Positions 27,787-36,290 of a stretch of 64,000 nt of DNA are shown piece by piece (the first letter of the stretch is position 1; each line of letters begins with the position of its first letter). Made by a program: the position numbers and the translations under genes. The notes below the pieces were generated by a model. It was not told the origin of the DNA. It ran no database searches and worked only from the letters and a program-made list of their open reading frames with translations. This DNA comes from CAWBRT01 sp963819175 (GTDB taxonomy: Bacteria; Acidobacteriota; Terriglobia; Terriglobales; Acidobacteriaceae), in contig CAWFVJ010000013.1 of NCBI GenBank assembly GCA_963819175.1, positions 588,243-652,242 on the forward strand, given 5' to 3'.

Positions 27787-29079
27787 TTATTTCGACTTCC
27801 CGCGCGTCGCCAGTGCTCCGTAGCGCTCAACTCTTACGCGCGCCGTGATCCCATGCGCCAGCATGTTCTCCAGGATGCACTGCCGCTCGGTGACTTCGCC
27901 GATCTCGACGCTGGCCTCTGGAGTCATCCGCTGGTAGGTGCAGGTCTTGAGGAACTTGCCCACCCACACGCCGCCCGTATAGCGCGCCGCACGGCTGGTG
28001 GGAAGAATATGGTTGGTTCCGATTGTCTTGTCGCCGTAGGCAACGGTGGTTTCCTCGCCGATAAACAACGATCCGTAGTTCGTCAGGCGCGAGAAATAGA
28101 AATCGAGATCGCGAACATGGAGTTCAAGGTGTTCCGGCGCGTAGTTGTCGCTCAAGCGGATTGCCTCCTCCGCATTGCTGGCGACATACACGATTCCCTG
28201 ATCGCGCCAGGAGAGGCTTGCGACTTCGCGAGTTGGCAAAACTGCGAGCTGCTTCTCCAACTCTTTCATCGCCCGCACCGCAAAATCCTCGCTTAAGCAG
28301 ATGAGGCAGACGCCGCTGTTGGGATCGTGCTCGGCTTGTCCGAGCAGATCGCAGGCCACCAGCGCGGGATCGGCGTGATCGTCGGCGATAACCAGAATCT
28401 CGGTCGGCCCCGCCAGCAGATCGATGCCGCAACGCCCGAAAAGTTGACGCTTGGCTTCGGCCACGAAGCGGTTGCCCGCGCCGCACAAGACGTCCACCGG
28501 CTGCAGTCCGTCCAGTCCGAAGGCCATCAGCGCCAGCGCCGGAACCCCGCCCAGAATAAAGATCGCATCCGCCCCGGCCTTCTTGATGGCGTTGATGGTT
28601 GCCGGATAATAGCCCTGCCCCTTGACCGGCGGCGTGCAGGCGGCAATGCGCTTGACGCCCGCGACCTTGGCCGGAATGATGCTCATCTGCGCCGACCCGA
28701 ACATCGGGTAACGGCCGCCGGGAATATAGCTGCCAACCGAGTTCACCGGGATGTGCTTGTGTCCCAGGATCACGCCGGGACGGATTTCGACCTCCAGCGG
28801 AAGCATCGTCTTGAGTTGCGCCTGGGCGAATGTGCGGACATTGCCCTGGCAGTAATCGGTATCGCGAATTCCCTGCTCCGGCACCTTTGCGATGCCTTCC
28901 CGAATCTCTGCCTCGCTGAGCTGGAATGAGGGCGGGTCCCAATCGTCGAACTTGCGGCTGTACTGGCGGACGGCGTCCATGCCGTTCTTCTCCAGATCAA
29001 CCAGCATACGGGTCACGACGGCAGCAGTTTCGGCATCCGTCTCGAAGAGTCTTTGCTGACCTTGCTTCATTAGTTTCAT
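27787..29079 (-). CDS. Histidinol-dehydrogenase-family enzyme, sulfopropanediol 3-dehydrogenase-like
   Basis: NAD- and zinc-dependent alcohol/aldehyde dehydrogenase of 430 residues. Zinc/catalytic motifs of the HisD fold are present: GPTEILVIADD, GQAEHDPNSG, YAPEHLELH and GTNHILPTS. The segments GHKHIPVNSVGSYIPGGRYPM and YTGGVWVGKFLKTCTYQRM are typical of the HpsN branch, which oxidises 2,3-dihydroxypropane-1-sulfonate to sulfolactate; they are not typical of true HisD, and no his genes are nearby. I placed the start at ATG 29079 (GGAG 8 nt upstream). The gene would link organosulfonate use to sulfite and hence to dsr, but no sulfite-releasing lyase is in the window, so the role is an inference. 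Confidence 0.8.
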   Translation of the reverse strand: MKLMKQGQQRLFETDAETAAVVTRMLVDLEKNGMDAVRQYSRKFDDWDPPSFQLSEAEIREGIAKVPEQGIRDTDYCQGNVRTFAQAQLKTMLPLEVEIRPGVILGHKHIPVNSVGSYIPGGRYPMFGSAQMSIIPAKVAGVKRIAACTPPVKGQGYYPATINAIKKAGADAIFILGGVPALALMAFGLDGLQPVDVLCGAGNRFVAEAKRQLFGRCGIDLLAGPTEILVIADDHADPALVACDLLGQAEHDPNSGVCLICLSEDFAVRAMKELEKQLAVLPTREVASLSWRDQGIVYVASNAEEAIRLSDNYAPEHLELHVRDLDFYFSRLTNYGSLFIGEETTVAYGDKTIGTNHILPTSRAARYTGGVWVGKFLKTCTYQRMTPEASVEIGEVTERQCILENMLAHGITARVRVERYGALATRGKSK

Positions 29080-29149
29080 GGCAATCTCTCCTGGAATGGG
29101 GAAACGAGCGGCGCTCACCGGAACGCCAAGCGCGCTGGCCACTTTAGTA

Positions 29150-29341
29150 CAGGCTGCTGAAAAACTCGTGGGAGTGTCATCCTGAGGTCGCGCCGATTTT
29201 GCGGGGTCCCCGACATGCGCGTATTTACGCATGTTGGGGTGGGCGACCGAAGAATCTGCTTTTGCTTTCAGTGCGCGCGAACAGCAGATCCTTCGCTTTG
29301 CTCAGGATGACACCCTCGGAGAATAATTTTTCAACAGCCTG
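29150..29341. repeat. MITE-like composite repeat
   Basis: The 192-bp unit is bounded by inverted ends (CAGGCTGCTGAAAAA at left, TTTTTCAACAGCCTG at right, one base different). Inside are a degenerate left copy of the 36-bp family-1 repeat, a family-3 palindrome (29201-29242) and an inverted right copy (29276-29313). No coding capacity. Confidence 0.6.
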
Positions 29342-29497
29342 CTTTAGTAGTTCTAAACGCAGAAATCTCAACGCAGAAGGTTCTATCGCCGCGCCGGATT
29401 TGTCAAGCCAGTAAGCGGCGGGCCGATAACGGCGGGTGGAGCACACAAAACGCGCCCTGAAATCCAAGATGCGCGCGCGGGTGCCCCGACCGCAATT

Positions 29498-29635
29498 GTT
29501 CATGGAGTGTCACCCTGAGTGTTGCCATCCTTCATGAGTGTCACCCTGAGCGCAGCCAGCGACCTCAATCCTTCATGAGTGTCACCTTGAGCGTGCCAAC
29601 GACCACGAGTCCTTCATGAATGTCACCCTGAGCGC
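29498..29635. repeat. Tandem partial copies of the family-1 repeat
   Basis: Four copies of a GAGTGTCACCCTGAG-like core start at 29505, 29536, 29577 and 29618, spaced 31, 41 and 41 bp, each preceded by TTCATG. The region is non-coding. Confidence 0.6.
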
Positions 29636-29822
29636 AGCCGGGGTCCCCGGCAACGGCCGCTTTTGCCGTTGCTGGGGTGGAGGAGCGAAGGGTCTATGCA
29701 TTTCTGCTTCGTTTCCGATAGCTGCCGGAGAGAATGCATAGATCGTCACGTCGCGCCAGTCACCCCAGCGAGCCGAGCCTCGTTGGGGATCCCGATAAAG
29801 ACGGCGCTCCTCACGATGACAC
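29621..29822. repeat. Long family-1 palindromic element with two nested family-3 units
   Basis: A palindromic unit runs from TGTCACCCTGAGCG to CGCTCCTCACGATGACA; the middle pairs TCTATGCATTTCT with an AGAATGCATAGA-type arm. One family-3 palindrome (29639-29680) and another in the opposite orientation (about 29760-29793) are inserted in its arms. A related copy without the nested units lies at 31605-31722. Confidence 0.6.
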
Positions 29823-29883
29823 ACCGCGGAAGGATCCGGTGTTGGATGATGGCACGAACCAGTGGCTTCGATAAGGGCGAAGG

Positions 29884-30173
29884 TCTTGTCAAGGGCAGAA
29901 TTGTTCTGCCGGTGTTTGTGACACCGCGTGTTGGGCCAGAGGAGGTTGAGGACCAAGACCCTGGTATCTCACGCTGAATCACCACTCGGGGGAGCGAATC
30001 GCTCCACCAACCATCGATACGGCTCCATACTGCGGCCATGATTCTTCTATGCGAACATCCAGCCGCCGGGCCGGTGCTGAAGTGGAAAACGTCCGTTTGT
30101 TTTCCAAGGCGCGTAAGCGCCGTCTTCTGCACGGGCCAGTCTGGATGCGAGAGTGCCCAATCAGTTTTTCGGT
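29884..30173 (-). ncRNA. Candidate bridge/seeker RNA region of the IS110-family element
   Basis: About 290 nt without coding capacity lie between the transposase stop and the left end of the element. IS110-family elements use a structured RNA from a non-coding end to choose target and donor; in IS1111-type members it lies downstream of the gene, as here. I have not folded it; the assignment is by position. Confidence 0.4.
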
Positions 30174-31214
30174 CTAGCTTTCGCCGACCACGGCCACGGC
30201 CGGGCTGCTCTCGATGCGAACGATCTCCGGATACCCGGTGTTGGTGCGCAGCATCCAGAAGAGTCGTACCGCCAATCTTCGCGCCGCCGCCACCTTGGCC
30301 ACGCCTTTGGCCATCCGGTGGCAGCGGTGCACGTACTGCTTGCGAAATCCTTCATCCAGACGTGTGACAGTCTGTGCGCTTTCCACCAGCAACGTGCGCA
30401 TGAAGCTGTTGCCCTGCTTGTTGATCGCTCCCAGCCGTTGTTTGCCTCCCGAGCTATGCTCGCGCGGAATCAGCCCCAGGTAGCTGGCGACCTGCTTGCC
30501 GCGTTTGAAACGGGTGACATCGCCGAGGGTCAGTACAAAAGCCAACCCGGTGATCGGGCCCACGCCGGGTTGCGTCATCAGTAGCCGCGCCTGAGGATGC
30601 TGGTCGGCCGCTTGTTTCACCGCCACATCTAGCCTCTCGATCTGTTTGTCCAGACTCGCCAGTAGACCCAGCAGATCCTCGCGCCGGCACGCCGCCCAGC
30701 TCTCCAGCGGAAGCTCGCGCAGTGCTTTCTGTCCGGCCTGCGTCCACAGCTTGCTCTTCTTCTGCATGCCGCGATTCAGAGCCAGGTGCTGCAACCCGTT
30801 CTTTACCCGCGTGCGGATCTCCACCAGCTTGTGCCGATGAACCAACAACTGCCGCAGGTCCCGCTGCTCCGCGCTCGGCATCCACAGCCGCGGAAAGCGG
30901 CCCTCTACTAATAGCTTCAGAATGTGCGCCGCATCTCGCCGGTCGGTCTTCTGTTTGCGTACATAGCTGGCGCGGATCTGCGCCGCATCCCCGATCCAAA
31001 CTTCGTGGCCCAACTGCTGTAGCGACTCGAGCAACCACTGACTGTTGCCGCAGGCTTCAAGGCCGATCAGCGAGGGCACAGGCAATTGCTTGTAAAATCG
31101 CTCGGCCTCACCGTCGCCATTGACCAACTTCCGTTCGGTCACCTCTCCCGTTTCGGCATCAAGAACTGCTACTTGTTGCCAGCTGGGATGGAAATCACAC
31201 CCTACAATGATCAT
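30174..31214 (-). CDS. IS110-family transposase (DEDD recombinase)
   Basis: Transposase of 346 residues. The N-terminal RuvC-like DEDD domain shows GCDFHPSWQ, LIGLEACGNSQW and KTDRRDAAHIL. The central part is a coiled coil, and the C-terminal Transposase_20 domain has TQPGVGPITGLAFVLTLGD and the serine-bearing NKQGNSFMRTLLVESA. Full length and uninterrupted, so potentially active. Confidence 0.92.
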   Translation of the reverse strand: MIIVGCDFHPSWQQVAVLDAETGEVTERKLVNGDGEAERFYKQLPVPSLIGLEACGNSQWLLESLQQLGHEVWIGDAAQIRASYVRKQKTDRRDAAHILKLLVEGRFPRLWMPSAEQRDLRQLLVHRHKLVEIRTRVKNGLQHLALNRGMQKKSKLWTQAGQKALRELPLESWAACRREDLLGLLASLDKQIERLDVAVKQAADQHPQARLLMTQPGVGPITGLAFVLTLGDVTRFKRGKQVASYLGLIPREHSSGGKQRLGAINKQGNSFMRTLLVESAQTVTRLDEGFRKQYVHRCHRMAKGVAKVAAARRLAVRLFWMLRTNTGYPEIVRIESSPAVAVVGES

Positions 31215-31240
31215 GAAGGCTTCTCCTGTTCCAGTGGCTC

Positions 31241-31580
31241 TTGGTCCTCAACCAAAGAACATACCGGATCTGGCCGAAGCCTTCGCCCTTATCCAATCAG
31301 TATTACTACGTCTACATACTCACCAACCGATCGAAGACGCTTTACACGGGCGTGACGAATAACCTTTCGCGACGATTATTTGAACATCGGAACGGGTTGG
31401 GCGAGTTTACGTCGCGCTACAGGCTGGACACATTGGTCTACTACGAGCGCTTCGGAGATGTGCGCTCAGCAATCGATCGCGAAAAACAGATCAAGGGAAT
31501 GCGCCGGATCAAGAAAGGTTGCGCTGATCGTGACGGTGAATCCGGCGTGGCGAGATCTGAGTTTGGATTGGCCATTGTGA
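31241..31580 (+). pseudogene. GIY-YIG nuclease remnant joined to the IS end
   Basis: GIY-YIG domain protein (YYYVYILTNRSKTLYTGVTNN, REKQIKGMRRIKK) related to the intact copy at 40690. Its own start codon is missing: the frame runs from TTG 31241 inside the IS right end (MVLNQRTYRIWPKPS) into the domain. A one-base insertion near 31516 (AAAGG) moves the conserved tail VALIVTVNPAWRDLSLDWPL, which stops at 31580, to another frame. Left in the original frame, translation would enter the downstream repeat. Probably inactive. Confidence 0.7.
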
Positions 31581-31604
31581 TCGCACAGCGCAAACTAGTT
31601 TATG

Positions 31605-31722
31605 AGTGTCACCCTGAGCGCAGCGAAGGGTCTATCATTTCTGTTTAGTTTCCGATGGCTGCCAAGAGAGAAATGCACTAGATCGTCACGTCGCGCCTGA
31701 GCGGCGCTCCTCACGATGACAC
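31605..31722. repeat. Long family-1 palindromic element, second copy
   Basis: Related to 29621-29822 but without nested units: TGTCACCCTGAGCGCAGCG at left, GATCGTCACGTCGCG in the middle and CTCCTCACGATGACA at right. The rest of the 437-bp gap 31581-32017 shows no gene that I can support. Confidence 0.6.
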
Positions 31723-32017
31723 CCGGAGCGAATAAACCTTTTGAATTGGCGGGCCGACCGTGTATTTCTCTTCATGTTCAAACGCAAGAGCACTGAATTC
31801 TGGAATCGAGAATGCACTCCGATCATGGATCGCGTCTGCGCCTTCCGTACATCATCTCGACCAACAGAGATACACCGAGCAGCATCGTCTGCGAGGCGCC
31901 GTTCCGCATCCTTCTCAATAGACTTGCTTGCGCTACGCGTGCACGATGAATTCAACCGGTGTCAACCGGAGGGCGTGAACCTTGGGACACCCCTATCGAC
32001 TCCGATCCAAGTTGTAT

Positions 32018-35002
32018 CTAGCTGCACCCGCTGGTGCTGCCGCAGCTCATGCAGCGGTAGCAGCTTCCGTTGCGGGTCATAATGGCGCCGCAGACGGGGC
32101 ACGAGGGCGAGTCGCCGAGGTCGACCATGCTGCTCAGCGCATCGGAGGCGTGATAGGCCGCACTGCCCCGCGCTGGCGCGCCGCCGCCGGAGAACAGGCT
32201 GCCGCTTTCGGCTTTCAGCTTTTCATTTGCGGCCGAGCTGCTGGCCTCTATCCTGATGCTCCCGTTTGGGACGCGGGCGCAGATCGTCGAACAGCGACTG
32301 CTGCTGCCCGGTAAGGAAGCGCATTTCCAGCCAGCGGAAGATGTAATCCATGATCGACTTGGCGTAGCCGATGCGCTCGTTCTGGCTCCAGCCGCTGGGC
32401 TCGAAGCGCAGGTGTTCGAACTTTTCGCACAGCAGCTTGAGCGACACGCCGTGCTGCAAGGCAATGGAAACGGCGGTGGCGAAGGCATCCATCAGGCCGC
32501 TGACGGTGGAACCCTCCTTGGCCATGGTGATGAAGATTTCGCCCGGCTGGCCTTCGGGATAGAGGCCGACGGTGATGTAGCCCTCGTGTCCCGCGATATT
32601 GAACTTGTGGGTCACCGAGAAGCGCTCGTCCTGAAGCTTATGGCGATGCGAGGGCGGCGGCGCATTGGGGTTCTCTACTTCGACCACGGGCGCGGCCTTG
32701 CTTTCGGCCGTGGCGCTGCCCTTGGACGAGAGCGGCTGCGACTTCTTGGAGCCGTCGCGATAGACGGCGACCGCCTTCAGCCCAAGCCGCCAAGCCTCTA
32801 TGTAGGCCTCCATCACTTCCTCGACCGTGGCCTGCTCCGGCATGTTGATGGTCTTCGAGATGGCTCCGGAGATGAACGGCTGTACGGCGGCCATCATCTT
32901 GAGGTGGCCGAGGTAGTGAATCGTGCGCGTGCCGCGCGTGGGTTTGAACGAGCAGTCGAAGACCGCCAGATGGTCTTCCTTGACCTGCGGCGCGCCCTCA
33001 ATGGTGCCGGTGGCGTCGATATAGCTGACGATGGCGTTGGTCTGGTCCTGCGAGTAGCCGAGCTTGAACAGCGCGGCGGGCACGGTGTTGTTGACGATCT
33101 TGATCATGCCGCCGCCGACCAGCTTTTTGAACTTGATGAGCGCCAGATCGGGTTCGACGCCGGTGGTGTCGCAGTCCATCATGAAGCCGATGGTGCCGGT
33201 GGGGGCCAGCACCGTGACCTGCGAGTTGCGATAACCGGATTTCTCGCCCTGGGCCAGCGCTTCGTCCCAGCAATTGCGGGCGGCCTCAAACAATTCGCGG
33301 GGCACGTGGCCGCGGCTGATGCGGTTCACCGAGGCGCGGTGCATGCGAATCACGTCGAGAAATGGTTCGCGATTGGCGTACCAGCCGGGGCAGGCGCCTC
33401 CGCTGATGGCGACGTCCTTGAGCCGGTCTCCGGCGGCGGTGAGCGGCGGACAATTTTCGGCGATGCGGGCCGACTGCAAGTAAGCCTCGCCGCACATGAT
33501 GGCCGTAACGCAGGCGGCGTAATCGCGCCCGGCGTCGGAGTCATAGGGCAGACCGGAGGCCATGAGCAGCGCGCCGAGATTGGCGTAGCCAAGTCCGAGC
33601 GGGCGGAAATCATGCGAATTGCGCGTGATGGCCTCGGTCGGATAGCCGGAGTTGTCGACCAGAATCTCCTGCGCGGTGATGAGAATGTCCACCGCATGGC
33701 GATAGGCGGCGACATCGAAGCTGCCGTTGGGAGCAAACTTCATCAGGTTGAGCGAGGCCAGGTTGCAGGCCGAGTCGTCAATGAACATGTACTCGGAGCA
33801 CGGGTTCGAGGCGTTGATGCGGGCCGAGTTCCTCGACGTGTGCCAGCGGTTGATGGTGGTGTCGTACTGCATGCCGGGATCGCCGCACTGCCAGGTGGCT
33901 TCGGCAATCTTGTGGAGCAGTTCGCGGGCCTTGTGGGTGTTGATCACGTGACCGCCGACGACCGCGCGCGTACTGAAATCGGCGTCGCGCAGAACGGCAT
34001 TCATGAAGTCGTCGCTGACGCGGACGGAGTTGTTGGCGTTCTGAAAGAAGATGGACGAGTAGGCTTCTGAATCGGGCGTCGAGCCGTCGTAGCCGGCCTG
34101 CATGAGCGTCCAAGCCTTGGCTTCCTCTTTGGCCTTGCAGTCGATGAATTCGACGATGTCGGGATGGTCGATGTTGAGGATGACCATCTTGGCGGCGCGA
34201 CGCGTCTTTCCGCCGCTCTTGATGACGCCGGCAAAGGCGTCGAACCCCTTCATGAACGACAGCGGACCGCTGGCGGTGCCGCCACCGGAGAGCTTTTCCA
34301 TGGAGCCGCGGATCGTCGACAGATTTGTCCCCGTGCCCGAACCCCACTTGAAGAGCATGCCCTCGGTCTTGGCCAGCGTCAGGATGGACTCCATCGTGTC
34401 CTGGATGGAGTTGATGAAGCACGCCGAACACTGCGGAGTCTTGTAGCCGGTCGCACTGAATTCGACGCGCCCGAGCTGCGGATTCCAGTGCCAGTTGGCG
34501 GCATCGGAGTTCGGCTCCAGCCGGTCGCAGCCGACGTTGAACCACACCGGAGAATTAAAGGCCGCGTACTGGTGCAGCAGCAGGTAAACGAGTTCGTCGT
34601 GAAACACGGCGGCGTCTTCGGCTCGAACGGAAGTATCCGCCGTCGAGCCCCCAATCGCGGATGGTTTCGGCGACGCGGCCCACCAGTTGGCGTGCGCCGC
34701 TCTCGCGCTGCGGGCGTCCCAAGCTGTCCGTGCAGGTATTTGCTGGCGACGATGTTGGTGGCGGTCATCGACCAGTCCTTCGGAACTTCAACGTCCTGCT
34801 GCTCGAACAGGATTTCGCCCTTGGCGCCGGTGATCTGGGCCGTACGCAGCTCCCACTGGATTTCGTCGTAGGGGGAAACGCCGGGATTCGTGAAAAACCG
34901 CCTGAAATTCAGTCCATGCGTCTTTTTGGGGTTCGCTCCGGCATTCGGGGCCTGTAGGGGGGTGGCACTGCTGGTCGTGGTCTTCTGCGTAACTTCGGCC
35001 AT
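32018..35002 (-). CDS. nrdJ: Adenosylcobalamin-dependent ribonucleotide reductase, class II (three apparent frameshifts)
   Basis: Reduces ribonucleotides to deoxyribonucleotides using B12. Conserved parts: NPGVSPYDEIQWELR at the N-terminus, FNSPVWFNVGC, NPCSEYMFID (active-site Cys and Glu), APTGTIGFMMDCDTTGVEPD, and a C-terminal zinc ribbon CPVCGAIMTRNGSCYRCMSC. Frame breaks: after YLHGQLGTP (about 34690), before AEDAAVFHDEL (about 34620), and near 32265 in CCCGTTTGGG, after which the ribbon is reached and the gene ends at 32018. The joined length of about 990 residues fits. The start is ATG 35002 with AAGGAG upstream. B12 dependence fits anaerobic or microaerobic life. Confidence 0.9.
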
Positions 35003-35314
35003 TTCAATTCTCCTTCACCGGGTCAAGTCTCTTGCCCGGCAACGGGCGGGAACAACCTCCCTGTCACCCGTTCACGTCAACTCACTGCTTCAGCCACGTT
35101 GGTGGCCGCCATTTCCGCCAGTACCGCGGAAGCCCTCGGTTCTTCAGACCGATGGAAAGCTTCCCCCATCATCAGCCCAAAAGGCAAAACAGCCCTCGAG
35201 ATCGTAGGTCACGTCGCGATGGAGCACTCCGGAACTACCTCACGGAACCTGAGGCTGATCTGGGATAATCGCCTCGGTCCCAGGGCACCAAAAAAGGCCC
35301 GGATGTGAAAACTA
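35003..35314 (-). promoter_or_regulatory. Long untranslated leader of nrdJ
   Basis: About 310 nt between the NrdR-like boxes and the nrdJ start, with several GC-rich self-complementary stretches and no supported reading frame. I looked for a cobalamin riboswitch core and found no B12 box. A structured RNA of another type, such as the nrdJ-associated candidates described in metagenomes, is possible but unproven. Confidence 0.35.
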
Positions 35315-35360
35315 CTCCCGTATATAGGGCTTGTCAAGCCCATACCACAAAATATTGTAT
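35315..35360 (-). promoter_or_regulatory. Pair of NrdR-like boxes
   Basis: Read on the minus strand, ATACAATATTTTGTGG (35345-35360) matches the NrdR box consensus (ACACWATATVTWGTGT type) at nearly all positions. A second, weaker GCCCTATATACGGGAG lies at 35315-35330. Centre-to-centre distance is 30 bp, three helical turns, as is usual for NrdR pairs. nrdR itself is not in the window. Confidence 0.5.
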
Positions 35361-35562
35361 CCCAATGTTTTCAAAACTATACAGTCAGCCCGTCCCAAAA
35401 CCGTTTCGGAAAAGCCGCATTCGGGGCCTTAGTCCTGTTTTTTGAGTCGGTTTGGCTTCGCCTCACCCTGGCTGCCCGCGACTGGCAACAAGAGGTGAGT
35501 AGAAGGTAGGAGATTAGTGCCTGTTTGCGGCTAGGTCAATTACCCCATTTCGGTGCAAGTGT

Positions 35563-35964
35563 GTGGAAATTGCGGAAAACCCAGCCGGCGACGAACCCGA
35601 GCTGACATTGATTCACCCCTCGAAGCTCGCAGGCAAGCCCGACCAGAGCGGGAATACGACCGTTTCCGGAAAAGCAAGTGTCCTGACCGGGCAATTAGCC
35701 GTGCAAACACCTAAAGCGCCAGCTACCGTGAATAATGCTATGACGATTTCGTGCGGCGGCATCCCGGTGACCATGAACCCCAGGGTGGCGCACTGCGCCA
35801 ACCCAAACTGCGATGCAGAGTTCAAGAGAATGGGTCAGGGGACATTGTTCGTCTGCCCTTCCGATCCCGAAGTCACCGTCAATCACCTCCGGCAAAAGGC
35901 AATCTGGCTGTGCGACGCCTGTGTCGATGAGTTCGAGGTGCAGTTTGAACCCAAACCGGCATAA
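35563..35964 (+). CDS. Hypothetical zinc-ribbon protein
   Basis: A 133-residue protein of unknown function. The N-terminal half is low-complexity; the C-terminal half has CANPNCDAEF and LWLCDACVDEFEV-like cysteine pairs (CAIWLCDAC region) that would bind one zinc. The start is uncertain: the frame opens at GTG 35563, and an internal ATG (MTISCGGIPV) would give only the ribbon domain. It stands alone between nrdJ and uppS. Confidence 0.5.
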   Translation: MEIAENPAGDEPELTLIHPSKLAGKPDQSGNTTVSGKASVLTGQLAVQTPKAPATVNNAMTISCGGIPVTMNPRVAHCANPNCDAEFKRMGQGTLFVCPSDPEVTVNHLRQKAIWLCDACVDEFEVQFEPKPA

Positions 35965-36040
35965 CTCGGGCGAAGTCGACAGGCCGCATCAAGCCTACTA
36001 GTGTAGTACGTCACAAAGATCAACGTTTAAGATTCTCCCA

Positions 36041-36165
36041 GCCGCCGAAGGCGGCGGCAGACGGTGGCCCACGGCGCAAGCCGTGGGTGCAAGGGCGTCC
36101 AGGATCGCAAGCCCCCCAAAGGGGGCGGCAGAACCGGTCGAGATTCTGTCGCCCGCGTTGCGGGC
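36041..36165. repeat. Array of four short hairpins upstream of uppS
   Basis: Four perfect hairpins with 3-5-nt loops: GCCGCCGAAGGCGGC (36041-36055), CCCACGGCGCAAGCCGTGGG (36068-36087), GCCCCCCAAAGGGGGC (36111-36126) and GCCCGCGTTGCGGGC (36151-36165). No coding sequence is evident in 35965-36290. Function unknown. Confidence 0.6.
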
Positions 36166-36290
36166 TTTCCAGATTTCCCATTTCCACCGGCTTATCAGCT
36201 TGTCACACACAGACAGGTTGCTTAGGGTATCTCCCCATTTATTGCATATCAGAGCACCGTGTGCTAGTTTCAATTTCTTCGAGGTTCTGA

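Larger units (their letters stand above)
29870..31293 (-). mobile_element. IS110/IS1111-type insertion sequence
   Basis: Insertion sequence around the transposase gene. Two nested inverted repeats frame it: a perfect 14-bp outer pair (29870-29883 with 31280-31293, CCTTCGCCCTTATC on the right) and a perfect 15-bp inner pair (29944-29958 with 31239-31253, TCTTGGTCCTCAACC on the right). Sub-terminal inverted repeats and a long non-coding flank after the transposase gene are marks of the IS1111 branch. The true tips may lie a few bases outside the outer pair. The right end abuts a GIY-YIG gene remnant. Confidence 0.7.

Noticed and set aside
29498..29822. CRISPR-like array
   Set aside because: Repeat spacing and length are irregular, units are palindromic fragments of the dispersed family, and no cas gene is near.
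29582..29956. 124-residue open frame (and similar ones at 31241-31648 beyond the nuclease, 46560, 60727) with repeat-derived protein sequence
   Set aside because: The translation is of the dispersed repeat itself; such frames are common false genes.
32256..34070. 604-residue open frame on the plus strand opposite nrdJ
   Set aside because: It is the antisense shadow of the strongly conserved ribonucleotide reductase; the translation has no domain and follows from GC-rich codon bias.
35003..35314. Cobalamin riboswitch upstream of nrdJ
   Set aside because: I looked for the B12 box and the conserved core and could not find them; only a generic structured leader can be claimed.
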